Shown one piece after another: positions 7,690 to 16,402 of a DNA stretch of 41,248 bases (position 1 is its first letter; each line of letters begins with the position of its first letter). Under the pieces are notes generated by a model. The model was not told the DNA's origin and ran no database searches. It saw only the letters and a list, made by a program, of their open reading frames with translations. Location of the stretch: contig JAGVEL010000010.1 in the NCBI GenBank assembly GCA_020058285.1, forward strand, positions 1 through 41,248, read 5' to 3'. Source of the stretch: Candidatus Omnitrophota bacterium (lineage in GTDB: Bacteria; Omnitrophota; Gorgyraeia; JAHJTE01). The translations under genes were made by a program, and so were the position numbers.

Positions 7690-7936
7690 TAAGAATAGTT
7701 AAATAAATAGAAAGCCGTTCCTTATTGTATCGAAAACTAGATTTTGACATATTGTTCGATACAACTTGGGGGTTGTTAAGGGGGTTGAAGGCAACACCCT
7801 TAAGGGGTGACAGGGAGCGAATGAAATGAGCTACCACCAGAGGGGTTGGAAAACCCCTACGCCTGCCTGCCGGTAGGCAGGGACAAGGTAGTGCACGAGC
7901 GATAAACGAGTGCCTATCTTGTAGAAAGCTATTTTT
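7690..7936 (+). other. Hairpin-rich non-coding stretch between tRNA-Phe and tRNA-Thr
   Basis: No convincing protein gene is present. Successive hairpins are visible: TTGTATCGAA/TTCGATACAA, CACCC/GGGTG, AGGGGTT/AACCCCT with a GGAA loop, the CCTGCC palindrome at 7862-7881, and a bulged 13-bp stem starting ACAAGGTAG and ending CTATCTTGT (about 7883-7922). A run of eight T follows. It could be a small structured RNA ending in a terminator, or remnants of several repeats. No RNase P, tmRNA or SRP core motif is visible. Confidence 0.35.
7862..7881. repeat. CCTGCC-type palindromic repeat, copy 1
   Basis: CCTGCCT and AGGCAGG form an inverted pair around GCCGGT. A 22-nt block containing it is identical to the copy at 12119-12138, and a variant lies inside purL at 21296-21316. 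Confidence 0.8.
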
Positions 7937-7947
7937 TTTGGTATAAT
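7919..7947 (+). promoter_or_regulatory. Possible promoter for tRNA-Thr
   Basis: A perfect TATAAT with an extended TGG upstream lies 17 bp after a weak TTGTAG. It ends 69 bp before the tRNA, so a processed leader would be expected. Confidence 0.4.
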
Positions 7948-8016
7948 TCAATCACTTTGTTAGTTAAGGCATGACGAAATTCCTAAAGGCCGGCAGGGAG
8001 CAGTGCTTGATTTTTT

Positions 8017-8092
<76 letters not shown>

Positions 8093-8118
8093 TAAAAATA
8101 AAGGTTTTAGTTTAGCAA

Positions 8119-9393
8119 ATGGCAAAATTTAACGAAATTTTCAGGAATAAAAACTTTTTTCTACTCTGGTTAAGCCAAATAATATCCCAATTCGGCGATC
8201 GGCTTAATCAGATGGCGTTAATCGCTTTAATTACCAGCCGCGCTCCTGGTTCAACCTGGGAGATGGCAAAACTTTTTTCTTTCACAATAATCCCTGTATT
8301 TTTGTTCGGGCCGGTTGCTGGAGTCTACGTAGACAGATGGAGCAGGCAGCGGACGATGTTTGTTTGTGATATTATTCGCGCTTGCTTAGTATTTGTTATT
8401 GCTTTTTTTCTTATTGAGCTGCGTCCGATCTTTCCAATTTATTTTGTTATATTTTTAGTATTCTCTGTAGCGAGATTTTTTGTTCCGGCAAAAATGTCTA
8501 TAATCCCGGATATTGTTAAAAAAAGCGATCTGTTGTTAGCTAATTCCTTGTTTCATACTACAGGAATGATTGCCGCAATGTTTGGTTTAGGTATCGGAGG
8601 ATTACTAGTTTCTCCTCAGATTTTAGGAGTCAAAGGAGGTTTCTTCCTAGATGCTGCTAGTTTTTTTATTTCAGCAGTGATGATATTTTTTGTCAGTGAG
8701 AAGCTTAAGCTTAAAGTCACTACTGGAGCGATAGCTGATGTTAGCAAGGATATTGTTGAGGTTATAAAAAAATCCGTATTTACCGAGATTAAAGAAGGTT
8801 TGCTATTTGTAATAAAAGACCGCAATACGCGCTATATTAATGCTGTATTTTTTACGTTGGGCTTAGCTTTGGGTGCAGTTTATATTATCAGCATTGTTTT
8901 TGTCCAGGAGGTTTTAGGCTCGGTTACCAGCCAGCTGGGTTTGTTGGCTGTATTTTTAGGGTTTGGGCTGTTCTGTGGTTCGCTGCTTTACGGCCGGCTG
9001 GGCCATAAAATATCCCAAATGAAAACTATTTTCCTTTGCCTTTCTTTAAGCGGCCTGGCCCTGTTTTTGTTTGCGTTTTGTACTTATATCTCAGGAGAGT
9101 TTAGAGTTGCTGCCTTATTTTCACTTTTCTTAGGATTAACACTTTCCCCGGTGTTGATTGCTTCTAATACATTAGTGCACAAATTAAGCGACAATACAAT
9201 GCTCGGCCGGGTGTTTAGCTCTTTAGAGTTTGTAATGCATTTAGGCTTTATCTTGGCGATGTTTGCCAGCGCATCTTTGGCTGAGTATTTTAATAGAATG
9301 TGGATTTTGATTGGCGTGAGTATAATCGTATTTTTATTCGGGGTTTTCGGCCTGCTGCGCGAGATAAAACAAAATTCTCACTCTCATATATAA
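8119..9393 (+). CDS. MFS transporter (MFS_3 / EntS-like exporter type)
   Basis: The 424-residue inner-membrane protein has about 12 helices in two six-helix halves with a central cytoplasmic loop around residues 193-225. The N-terminus FRNKNFFLLWLSQIISQFGD and the loop GPVAGVYVDRWSRQRTMF (a motif A variant) are typical of the MFS_3 group of exporters. GRVFSSLEF near residue 367 is also family-typical. The substrate cannot be read from the sequence. No clear ribosome binding site precedes the ATG, and the gene may be co-transcribed with tRNA-Thr. Confidence 0.85.
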   Translation: MAKFNEIFRNKNFFLLWLSQIISQFGDRLNQMALIALITSRAPGSTWEMAKLFSFTIIPVFLFGPVAGVYVDRWSRQRTMFVCDIIRACLVFVIAFFLIELRPIFPIYFVIFLVFSVARFFVPAKMSIIPDIVKKSDLLLANSLFHTTGMIAAMFGLGIGGLLVSPQILGVKGGFFLDAASFFISAVMIFFVSEKLKLKVTTGAIADVSKDIVEVIKKSVFTEIKEGLLFVIKDRNTRYINAVFFTLGLALGAVYIISIVFVQEVLGSVTSQLGLLAVFLGFGLFCGSLLYGRLGHKISQMKTIFLCLSLSGLALFLFAFCTYISGEFRVAALFSLFLGLTLSPVLIASNTLVHKLSDNTMLGRVFSSLEFVMHLGFILAMFASASLAEYFNRMWILIGVSIIVFLFGVFGLLREIKQNSHSHI

Positions 9394-9463
9394 CTTTGCT
9401 ACCCATTTTCGAAGAGAAGTTTAATAATTTACCTATGGTTATCCCTGTAAATGGAGGAAGGAT

Positions 9464-10063
9464 ATGAAAATCGCAGTTTTTGCTTCAGGACGAGGGACTA
9501 ATTTAGCAGCAATTATAAAAGCAAAAAGTAAAGGCCTTATAAATGCGGATATAGCGCTGGTGGTCTCGGATAATAAAAAGGCGCTCGCCTTAAAAAAAGC
9601 ACAGCGCGCTGGCATAAAAGCGGTGTTTGTTGATCCCCAGAGATTTCTAACAATGCCCGAATTTGAGAACGAAATAGTTAAGGCAGTTGAAGCCGAAGGA
9701 ATTGATTTAATAGTTCTGGCTGGATTTATGCGCATATTAAGCTCGGATTTTGTGTCTAGGTTTCAGAACAAAATAATTAATATTCATCCGGCGATATTGC
9801 CGAGTTTTAAAGGCAGCCAGGCGATTAAAGATGCATATGAATTTGGCATAAAAGTCACTGGCGTAACGGTTCATTTTGTTGATAACGAGATGGATAATGG
9901 CCCGATAATTTTACAAAAGGCTGTTCCAATAGATGAGGCAGATACCTTAGAAACATTGGAGTCAAAAATCCACAAAGTAGAACATAAGATTTACCCTGAG
10001 GCAATAAAATTATTTATTGAAGGCAGGCTAAAAATAGAAGGCCGGAAGGTAAAAATTGTTTAA
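9464..10063 (+). CDS. purN: Phosphoribosylglycinamide formyltransferase (GART)
   Basis: This 199-residue enzyme transfers the formyl group from 10-formyl-THF to GAR, step 3 of purine synthesis. The catalytic residues are visible: Asn106 and His108 in NIHPAILPSFKG, and Asp144 in VDNEMDNGPII. The N-terminal ASGRGTNLAAI binds the phosphate. The length is normal. GGAGG at 9453-9457 supports the ATG. It lies apart from the main pur cluster about 7 kb downstream and overlaps the BatD-like gene by 8 nt. Confidence 0.96.
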   Translation: MKIAVFASGRGTNLAAIIKAKSKGLINADIALVVSDNKKALALKKAQRAGIKAVFVDPQRFLTMPEFENEIVKAVEAEGIDLIVLAGFMRILSSDFVSRFQNKIINIHPAILPSFKGSQAIKDAYEFGIKVTGVTVHFVDNEMDNGPIILQKAVPIDEADTLETLESKIHKVEHKIYPEAIKLFIEGRLKIEGRKVKIV

Positions 10064-10535
10064 GATTATTATTTTTGCTTTTATTTTTGTATTGATTCTC
10101 TGTTTTGTATTGTTTGCACAGGATGAGGCTATTAAATTTTTTAGTTCTGTGGATAAAACACAAGTTGATGCAAATGAGCTTTTAAATTTTAAAATTAATT
10201 TAGAAGGCGATTTTAAGCAAGAGCCAGGTATAGAGCTGCCGAAATTAGAAGAAGATTTTGATGTATTATCCAGCGCAAATTCCGAGAATGTTTCCTGGCA
10301 ACAAGGTAAGGTTAAAAAATCGTCTGTTTTGGAGTTTGTGCTTAGCCCTAAGAAAATCGGTGTGATTACAATCGGCCCGGCAAGATTAAAAATTGGGACA
10401 AAAACTTATACTACGAATCCAATACAGATAACTGTAACGGGTAAAATTAATAGAGGCAATGTTCAACCAGGACCCGATGAGAAAAATCCTCTGGAAGAAG
10501 GAAACCAAGAGGAAGGAGACAAGATTACGCTTTGA
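10056..10535 (+). CDS. Secreted BatD-like single-domain protein
   Basis: The 159-residue product starts at TTG 10056, with GGAAGG at 10044-10049 upstream, inside the end of purN. After a signal peptide of about 22 residues, residues 25-128 match the first domain of BatD (SSVDKTQVDANELLNFKI, LPKLEEDFDVLS, LSPKKIGVITIGPARL). Full BatD has several such domains and a membrane anchor. This version stops after one domain and an acidic Gly/Pro/Asn tail, so it is either a short paralogue or a truncated form. No other Bat/BatA/BatB genes are adjacent. Confidence 0.7.
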   Translation: MFKIIIFAFIFVLILCFVLFAQDEAIKFFSSVDKTQVDANELLNFKINLEGDFKQEPGIELPKLEEDFDVLSSANSENVSWQQGKVKKSSVLEFVLSPKKIGVITIGPARLKIGTKTYTTNPIQITVTGKINRGNVQPGPDEKNPLEEGNQEEGDKITL

Positions 10536-10539
10536 CTAA

Positions 10540-11832
<1,293 letters not shown>

Positions 11833-11833
11833 G

Positions 11834-12100
11834 ATGTTTCGTAAATTATTTGTTTTAGTATTATTTTTAGTTGCTTTGACAATTTTCATCCCGGGTTTTG
11901 CAAGGATACAGGAATTAAAATCAAAAAATAAATCTTTGAACAATAAGATAAGCCAACTAAAAAAAGAAAATTTAAGCCTAAAAGCCGAAGTTGATAAATT
12001 AAAAAATGACTCGGTTTACCTGGAAGGCGTTGCCCGGGATAAAATGGGCATTGTCAGAAAAGGCGAGGTTATTTACAGGATAGTTCCGGAAAAGAATTAG
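11834..12100 (+). CDS. FtsB/DivIC-family septum formation initiator
   Basis: The 88-residue protein has one N-terminal membrane helix (residues 4-22), a coiled coil from about 27 to 62 with KNKSLNNKISQLKKEN, and a C-terminal ARDKMGIVRKGEVIYRI motif of the FtsB/DivIC family. These proteins form the FtsQLB/DivIB-DivIC complex at the division septum. Its position next to eno supports FtsB. Confidence 0.88.
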   Translation: MFRKLFVLVLFLVALTIFIPGFARIQELKSKNKSLNNKISQLKKENLSLKAEVDKLKNDSVYLEGVARDKMGIVRKGEVIYRIVPEKN

Positions 12101-12118
12101 AAATTCATTGGCAATTCG

Positions 12119-12138
12119 CCTGCCTGCCGGTAGGCAGG
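12119..12138. repeat. CCTGCC-type palindromic repeat, copy 2
   Basis: It is the same 20-mer as at 7862-7881, with the two bases before it also identical. It lies between ftsB and the initiator tRNA. Confidence 0.8.
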
Positions 12139-12200
12139 AATTTAGGCATTAGGAATTTATCATTATAACTTTGTTCTTTGTAATGTAGTTTTTAATATAT

Positions 12201-12498
12201 CGCGGGGTGGAGCAGCCTGGTAGCTCGTCAGGCTCAATTAAGTGGGCTGCTTAGTTGGTAACGACTAAGTGATTTTCTGTCAAATTCGGTGAAGCCTGTT
12301 AAAATGGTAATACCGAGCCAAGCTCCGACATTACGTCGGAGAAGGTGTAGAGACTAGACGGCAGACTCCATGTAACTTTTTTACGTGGATGAAGGTATAG
12401 TCCGGACTACAAACCTCGGCATAACTTCGGGGGCAGCGAAAGCTGTAGTAGTAAGCATAACCTGAAGGTCGTCAGTTCAAATCTGACCCCCGCAACCA
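12201..12498 (+). tRNA. Initiator tRNA-fMet (CAT) interrupted by a group I intron
   Basis: Exon 1 is 12201-12234 and exon 2 is 12456-12498; joined they make a 77-nt tRNA with encoded CCA. Initiator features are visible. C1 faces A72 without pairing: the acceptor strands are CGCGGGG and CCCCGCA. Three G-C pairs sit near the anticodon, in the stem TCAGG/CCTGA. The spliced loop CTCATAA gives anticodon CAT. The T stem is GTCAG/CTGAC. The gene reads as a normal tRNA only after removal of the 221-nt insert between U33 and C34. Confidence 0.93.
12235..12455 (+). other. Group I intron (IC3-like) in the tRNA-fMet anticodon loop
   Basis: The insert follows a U (exon 1 ends GGCT) and ends in G (GTAAG), as group I splice sites require. 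A GGCT guide lies shortly inside the intron and can pair with the exon end as P1. P2 is CTTAGTTG/CGACTAAG with a GTAA loop. Core strings match the IC3 subgroup: TTCGGTGAAGCCTG, GTGTAGAGACTAGACGGCAG and AAGGTATAGTCC. P6-like CTCCGAC/GTCGGAG, P8-like CCATGTAA/TTACGTGG and a GAAA-capped CAGC/GCTG hairpin are also visible. It has no ORF. Related introns sit in tRNA anticodon loops of cyanobacteria and proteobacteria. Confidence 0.9.
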
Positions 12499-12501
12499 GT
12501 T

Positions 12502-12531
12502 ACAAAGGCCACCTGCAAAGGTGGCCTTTGT
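12502..12531. terminator. Intrinsic terminator after tRNA-fMet
   Basis: ACAAAGGCCACC pairs perfectly with GGTGGCCTTTGT around TGCAAA, 3 bp after the tRNA CCA, followed by TATAAATTT. Confidence 0.8.
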
Positions 12532-12542
12532 TATAAATTTCT

Positions 12543-12571
12543 CTGGCAATTTTTGAAAAAACTGTTATATT
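12543..12571 (+). promoter_or_regulatory. Promoter for the 12615 gene
   Basis: CTGGCA and TATATT are separated by 17 bp, with an extended -10 TG before the -10 box. Confidence 0.45.
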
Positions 12572-12614
12572 TAATATTGAAGAAGAAAAGTTAGTTATTT
12601 TTATTGGGAGGTCT

Positions 12615-13292
12615 ATGAAAAAGATAATTCTTGGCGTTGTTGTCACAGTTTTATTATTTAGCGCGCTTCTTTTTGCCAGAGTTTTACTAATTAAAGGAAT
12701 TGTTGAAGAGAAAATCTCAAAGGCAATCGGCCTGCCTTCAAAGATTGAAAGCTTTGAATCAGGTTATTTCTTGAGGATTACAGGTTTAAAGATTAAAAAT
12801 CCAGAGGGGTTTAAGGATGATACGATGATCGATATTTCTAGCCTTACTATTGATAAGAATTTAGGAGAGATGGAAGTAAGGGTAAAGAAATTATTAATAG
12901 ATAAAAGCCCCACAGGAAGATTAAATATTGATTATCTAAAGCCGGATGAAGAAAAATTAGCGGATTATAAAATAAAGAAACTTAAAGTGCATATAGATAA
13001 GGTTGGATTTAGAGATGAAGCTAAGGCCAAAGAAAAAGATTATGATGTAGATATACACAAGCAATATAATAATGTGTCAAATCCTGGTAGCGTACCGAAT
13101 ATTATTGTTTCAGAAGGAACTGGTGGTACTCCTTTGCCTGAAGAGGAAGGGGTTAATCCTCCTCCGTCAGAAGGTGGTCCAGGTGAAGATATACCTCCAG
13201 GCGAAGATATACCTCCAGGCGAAGAAAATCCTCCAGGAGAACCAGGCAATCCTCCTCCGCCACCGGGTTGGGGCGGCGGTTGGAACAACTAG
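12615..13292 (+). CDS. Short AsmA-like exported protein with Pro/Gly-rich tail
   Basis: The 225-residue product has an N-terminal hydrophobic segment (residues 3-22), then about 115 residues resembling the start of AsmA-type envelope proteins: a KAIGLPSKIESFE segment, ITGLKIKNPEGF, and a repeated short-strand pattern. From about residue 155 it becomes low complexity, rich in Pro, Gly and Glu. This part includes a tandem 18-bp repeat encoding GEDIPP units (13179-13232). It ends in GGGWNN. Full AsmA proteins are several times longer, so this is a short variant or a derived protein. GGGAGG supports the start. Its function is unknown. Confidence 0.6.
   Translation: MKKIILGVVVTVLLFSALLFARVLLIKGIVEEKISKAIGLPSKIESFESGYFLRITGLKIKNPEGFKDDTMIDISSLTIDKNLGEMEVRVKKLLIDKSPTGRLNIDYLKPDEEKLADYKIKKLKVHIDKVGFRDEAKAKEKDYDVDIHKQYNNVSNPGSVPNIIVSEGTGGTPLPEEEGVNPPPSEGGPGEDIPPGEDIPPGEENPPGEPGNPPPPPGWGGGWNN
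13179..13232 (+). repeat. Tandem 18-bp repeat inside the AsmA-like gene
   Basis: There are two near-identical units of CCAGGTGAAGATATACCT and a third diverged unit. They encode PGEDIP-type repeats in the disordered tail. Confidence 0.8.
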
Positions 13293-13303
13293 GAACATAA
13301 GAA

Positions 13304-13873
13304 ATGAAAGAAAAATCAAAGGGGTTTACTCTGATTGAATTGGTTGTAGCAGTGGCGCTGTTAGCAATACTTGTGTCAGCGGCCATTGCCGCTTTTCAGA
13401 ATATCACTCAGAAAGCACAAATGAGCAGGCTAAAAGCTACTCTCAAAAGCATGCGCAGTGCAGTGGTAATTAATAAGGCACAAAATGAGCTTAACAACAG
13501 CACCAGCGATGGCTTCCATCCCCGAGTAAATTTCTGGCCGACATTTGAAGAAGTGAGGCGAGCGAGCTATGAGAACCAACTAAGTAATTCTATCTTAAGT
13601 GTACCACTTTCTGATAATAACTTTATAAGTAGCCCTGCGCCCAGAGATCCGCCTTTTGATAATACATTTGTTGCAGATACCTCTTCTAACATTTGCTATC
13701 AGAATCCTGATGTGGGTGGCGCAACCAACCTTGCGAATAATCTGGTTGTTTGTACTACTGTTCCTAAAGGCAGCATTTGTCCTGCGAGTAATTGTCAGGC
13801 AGGATATGCTTATAACCCCACTAATGGCAACTTTTGGGCTAATTCTAGCCAATTTGGTTCCAATACTTGGTAG
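13304..13873 (+). CDS. Type IV prepilin / pseudopilin-like protein
   Basis: The 189-residue protein has a short basic leader, MKEKSKG, followed by FTLIELVVAVALL. This is the class III signal cut by prepilin peptidase between G and F, with Glu at mature position 5. A long N-terminal helix continues to about residue 45, and a globular Asn/Ser/Pro-rich head follows. Two close Cys pairs lie in the C-terminal part (NICYQN, VVCTT, SICPASNC) and may form disulfides. The class includes minor pilins and type II secretion pseudopilins; the sequence does not separate these. It starts 11 nt after the AsmA-like gene. Confidence 0.8.
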   Translation: MKEKSKGFTLIELVVAVALLAILVSAAIAAFQNITQKAQMSRLKATLKSMRSAVVINKAQNELNNSTSDGFHPRVNFWPTFEEVRRASYENQLSNSILSVPLSDNNFISSPAPRDPPFDNTFVADTSSNICYQNPDVGGATNLANNLVVCTTVPKGSICPASNCQAGYAYNPTNGNFWANSSQFGSNTW

Positions 13874-13914
13874 GCACTTAATTTTACCCTCAGTTTTATT
13901 ATTATCTCTCCTGA

Positions 13915-13943
13915 TTGACGCCTAAACCTTAGATTGCTATAAT
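13915..13943 (+). promoter_or_regulatory. Strong sigma-70 promoter for the 13968 gene
   Basis: TTGACG and TATAAT are separated by 17 bp, with an extended TGC before the -10. It leaves a 5' leader of only about 18 nt. Confidence 0.7.
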
Positions 13944-13967
13944 AATACTAATTTATATTAAAATAAA

Positions 13968-14828
13968 ATGAAAAAATTTTATCTTACCTTTATATTTTTA
14001 TTGTTATTTATTTCTCTTGCCTTTGCGGATACTATTTATCTGAAATCCGGAAAAATTATACAAGGCACAATTAGCGAATATACGGATAAATATATAAAAA
14101 TAAACATTGGCCAGGGCGTAGAATTACACTATTATTTTAATGAAATAGATAAGGTAGAGCGAGGCCCAGCGTCAGAAACAAAGGTTTTTCAATTAAAGCC
14201 GTCACCGTTATTAAATACCCAGCCCCAACCAGAATTAAAAACAGAAGCGCCTGATAAGAACAAGCAAACGCCGGAAATAGATAAGCAGTCAAACATAACG
14301 CAACCAACCGAAAAAAATCCTTCAGAAATTTTACCCGTTCAGCAAAAGCTTACAGATAAATATCTGGTTAATTATGGCAAAAGTGTATTGGTTAACCCTA
14401 AAGACTTAGAGACAATAGAGAAAACGATTAGTGGTTATCTTAATCTAGTTAGCCAGCCTCTGCCTAAACAAACGCCAGCATCTAAAGAGTTGATTGATAA
14501 GTTTAAGCAGGTAGTGGATGTTGAAAATATGCCCGCATATAATTTTCTTAAAAAAACCCTGGAGCAACAGAAATCCAACGATTTTAAGTTTGGACAAGGC
14601 CAGGATGCAGATTCTTTGCAAATTAACGTTTTAACATCAGAAATCATAAGGTTTCAGTCAACATATAAAACCATTACTAGACTTGAGATCAATGATTTTA
14701 AAATCAAACAGATAAACTTTCCGGAAACTAATATTGATTGTACTGCCGTAGTTAGCTTTAAGGACAATATTCTTAGATTTAAACTGCATAATATTAATTC
14801 CAGATGGCTAATCTATTCAGTTTATTAG
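13968..14828 (+). CDS. Secreted protein of unknown function
   Basis: The 286-residue product has a signal peptide (residues 1-20, cleavage near AFA-DT). Residues 21-64 form a small beta domain, DTIYLKSGKIIQGTISEYTD to EIDKVE, of the kind found at the start of many exported proteins in this lineage and often compared with Sm-like barrels. Residues 75-125 are a Pro/Gln/Lys-rich linker. The C-terminal half (130-286) is a folded alpha/beta region with no motif I recognise. It ends immediately before the next lipoprotein gene (no gap). Confidence 0.65.
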   Translation: MKKFYLTFIFLLLFISLAFADTIYLKSGKIIQGTISEYTDKYIKINIGQGVELHYYFNEIDKVERGPASETKVFQLKPSPLLNTQPQPELKTEAPDKNKQTPEIDKQSNITQPTEKNPSEILPVQQKLTDKYLVNYGKSVLVNPKDLETIEKTISGYLNLVSQPLPKQTPASKELIDKFKQVVDVENMPAYNFLKKTLEQQKSNDFKFGQGQDADSLQINVLTSEIIRFQSTYKTITRLEINDFKIKQINFPETNIDCTAVVSFKDNILRFKLHNINSRWLIYSVY

Positions 14829-15230
14829 ATGAATAAAAAAAATTCTTTAAGGATTATTGGTTTATTAACCGCTGTTATTTTTCTATTTGGCTGTAGCCCA
14901 AATATGCAATTATTACTTAAGGTTAATGAAGAGGATAATGCTCTTAAAAAGGAAATTATTACAGCGCACAAAAGATTCGATTTATTGCTTAAGGATATAA
15001 AACATGCTAAACTTAAGTTAGGCATTTCAAAAAAAGAGGTTTTTAGCCGCTATGGCCAACCTGTGCTAGAATCAGTTTCTGATGATCAGGAGATGTTAGT
15101 AAGGTTATTGTATCGTTATCCGACGAAGTTCTTTGGTTCAACCAAGGTTTATTTATATTTTGATGCAAATGAAAAATTGGTCAAATGGGAGCTCATTGAA
15201 CGAATACCCGGGGCACAAAATGCGCGCTAA
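14829..15230 (+). CDS. Lipoprotein with BamE/SmpA-like fold
   Basis: The 133-residue protein has a lipoprotein signal ending in FLFGC at about residue 22. A short helical linker follows. Residues 55-125 contain LKLGISKKEVFSRYGQP, a strand region and YLYFDANEKLVKWEL. That alpha-alpha-beta-beta pattern is typical of BamE/SmpA/OmlA domains. BamE helps assemble outer-membrane proteins; this homologue is too divergent to assign that role. It starts directly after the stop codon of the previous gene and overlaps the next small lipoprotein gene. Confidence 0.65.
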   Translation: MNKKNSLRIIGLLTAVIFLFGCSPNMQLLLKVNEEDNALKKEIITAHKRFDLLLKDIKHAKLKLGISKKEVFSRYGQPVLESVSDDQEMLVRLLYRYPTKFFGSTKVYLYFDANEKLVKWELIERIPGAQNAR

Positions 15231-15399
15231 ACTGATTATTCTTTCAGCACTTATTTTTTTAATGCTTTGCGGATGCTCAACAGATAGTTCTTCGAAGGTT
15301 AGCATCCTAGAGGATGATTCGAGCTGTATTTCACCCCTCAGACCAATTACTCAACCTTTGCGTAAACTTGATTGTTGGGTGAGGCGTAACCTTTGGTAA
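15220..15399 (+). CDS. Small lipoprotein (59 aa)
   Basis: ATG 15220 lies inside the end of the preceding gene (11-nt overlap). It begins a 59-residue product with a textbook lipobox: MRAKLIILSALIFLMLCGC. The mature peptide is about 40 residues, with two further Cys and a basic end, CWVRRNLW. The coding call rests on the signal peptide and the tight overlap; no family is recognised. Confidence 0.55.
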   Translation: MRAKLIILSALIFLMLCGCSTDSSSKVSILEDDSSCISPLRPITQPLRKLDCWVRRNLW

Positions 15400-15439
15400 A
15401 CTAACCAGCTTAAGCTGCCTTAATTTTTAGTAATTTTAA

Positions 15440-15468
15440 TTGACAAGGTTATTGTTAAATAATACAAT
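15440..15468 (+). promoter_or_regulatory. Strong sigma-70 promoter for the pilin gene
   Basis: A perfect TTGACA and TACAAT are separated by 17 bp, leaving a leader of about 40 nt before the pilin start. Confidence 0.75.
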
Positions 15469-15515
15469 TACATCCTAAAGGTAGAAGGATAAAATAGAAA
15501 TCAGGAGATATGAAA

Positions 15516-15995
15516 ATGTTTCGTTTTAGTGAAAAAATGGATTTAGATTTGCCATTTAGCGATGTATCTCTCGGCGGATTTACCCTCGTTGAGATTATGA
15601 TTGTGGTGGCGATTATTGCCTTACTCGCTGCTTTGGCTATACCTAATTTACTGCGGGCAAAATTAGGCGCGAATGAATCTGCAGCTCAAGCCTCCCTACG
15701 TACACTAAGCACAGGTGCGCAGAGCTATAGAGCTGTAAATCCTGTTTACCCAGCAGGGTTAAACAACCTGGCCTCGGATAGCCCTCCTTATATCGACGCC
15801 GTTCTTGGAACAGGTACGAAACAAGGCTATAGCTTTTCAATAACCTCAACTTCTAATACCTATGCTGCTACTGCCCGTCCCCAGACCTACAATACATCCG
15901 GAACAAGGAGTTTCTTTGTTGATGAGAGCGGAGTTATCCGCTATACCAACGCAGACGCTTCAGCTACAACCAACGACTTACCCATAACCCCTTAG
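15516..15995 (+). CDS. Type IV pilin-like protein with long leader
   Basis: The product is about 159 residues. A 21-residue leader ending in SLGG precedes FTLVEIMIVVAIIALLAALA, so cleavage by prepilin peptidase after GG leaves Phe1 and Glu5. The helix continues into IPNLLRAKLGANESAAQA, as in the major pilin/GspG type, and the head ends with FFVDESGVIRYT. ATG 15516 is preferred to ATG 15510, because AGGAG at 15503-15507 is eight bases from the former and only two from the latter. It stands alone behind its own strong promoter, as expected for a highly expressed pilin. Confidence 0.85.
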   Translation: MFRFSEKMDLDLPFSDVSLGGFTLVEIMIVVAIIALLAALAIPNLLRAKLGANESAAQASLRTLSTGAQSYRAVNPVYPAGLNNLASDSPPYIDAVLGTGTKQGYSFSITSTSNTYAATARPQTYNTSGTRSFFVDESGVIRYTNADASATTNDLPITP

Positions 15996-16023
15996 CCTAA
16001 TCAATAAAGTTTTGTGCCTAGTA

Positions 16024-16065
16024 GCCAAAAAATAACCCGCTTGCCATATCTGACGGACAAGCGGG
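16024..16065 (-). terminator. Intrinsic terminator of the minus-strand transcript (bidirectional)
   Basis: CCCGCTTG pairs with CAAGCGGG. On the minus strand it is followed by TTATTTTTT; on the plus strand by ATTTCTATTT. It therefore fits best as the end of the minus-strand RNA, but can also close the pilin gene. Confidence 0.75.
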
Positions 16066-16396
16066 ATTTCTATTTGATAATTCCGGCGTAAGCCGATAAA
16101 CCTTTTGCGGCTCATCTCTTCGGCAACCCAGCCACCCTATTACTTTTTCCTTTTTTTGTTTGCACTGAAATTTTGTTTCTCTACCCTAGGAACGCAGGTA
16201 GCTTTTCGTGCAATTTTTTCAAAAGTAACGTAGGTCTGTAGGCTTTGCTCCGCCAAACTCTCTGGCGGGCCCGTCCTAATCCCAACTCCAACCAGGGCAT
16301 AGACGGGGTCCTTCGATTTCTCGAAGTTTGCCCCCCTAGTAAACACTAGAGGATCCCTTAACCAAAATGGTTAAAGGACTTTATCGGCTTCGCCAC
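16024..16396 (-). ncRNA. Candidate structured non-coding RNA of unrecognised class
   Basis: Reading the minus strand from about 16396 to 16024, the ends pair in a 15-bp helix (16085-16100 with 16380-16394, AAGCCGATAAA core plus GGCG). Inside it are hairpins at 16358-16374, 16336-16349, 16311-16326 (CTTCGA/TCGAAG with a GAAA loop on this strand only) and 16250-16268 (CCGCCA/TGGCGG). A nested arm pairs 16140-16147 with 16221-16228 and 16160-16165 with 16208-16213. It has its own promoter at 16403-16431 and a terminator with a T-run on this strand. RNase P, tmRNA, 6S and SRP core motifs were not found. It could instead be a MITE-like DNA element with terminal inverted repeats. Confidence 0.5.
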
Positions 16397-16402
16397 AATT
16401 AA

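Noticed and set aside
7670-7951. 93-codon reading frame on the minus strand
   Set aside because: It runs through a terminator, the CCTGCC palindrome and several hairpins, has no ribosome binding site and shows no protein-like motif.
13040-13288. Gly/Pro/Ser-rich frame on the minus strand
   Set aside because: It is the antisense reading of the Pro/Gly-rich tail of the 12615 gene.
16140-16346. 68-codon minus-strand frame inside the candidate ncRNA
   Set aside because: Its composition follows the hairpins and it ends in a Lys-rich run. The ending ANKKRKK was compared with a tmRNA tag, but the tRNA-like ends and an ALAA-type ending are absent.
16084-16400. Cyclic-di-GMP-I riboswitch on the minus strand
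   Set aside because: Short strings (GCAAAC before a GNRA hairpin, GCAAAGCC, GGGTTGCCG) resemble the aptamer, but spacing is wrong, extra hairpins intervene and no gene follows on that strand.
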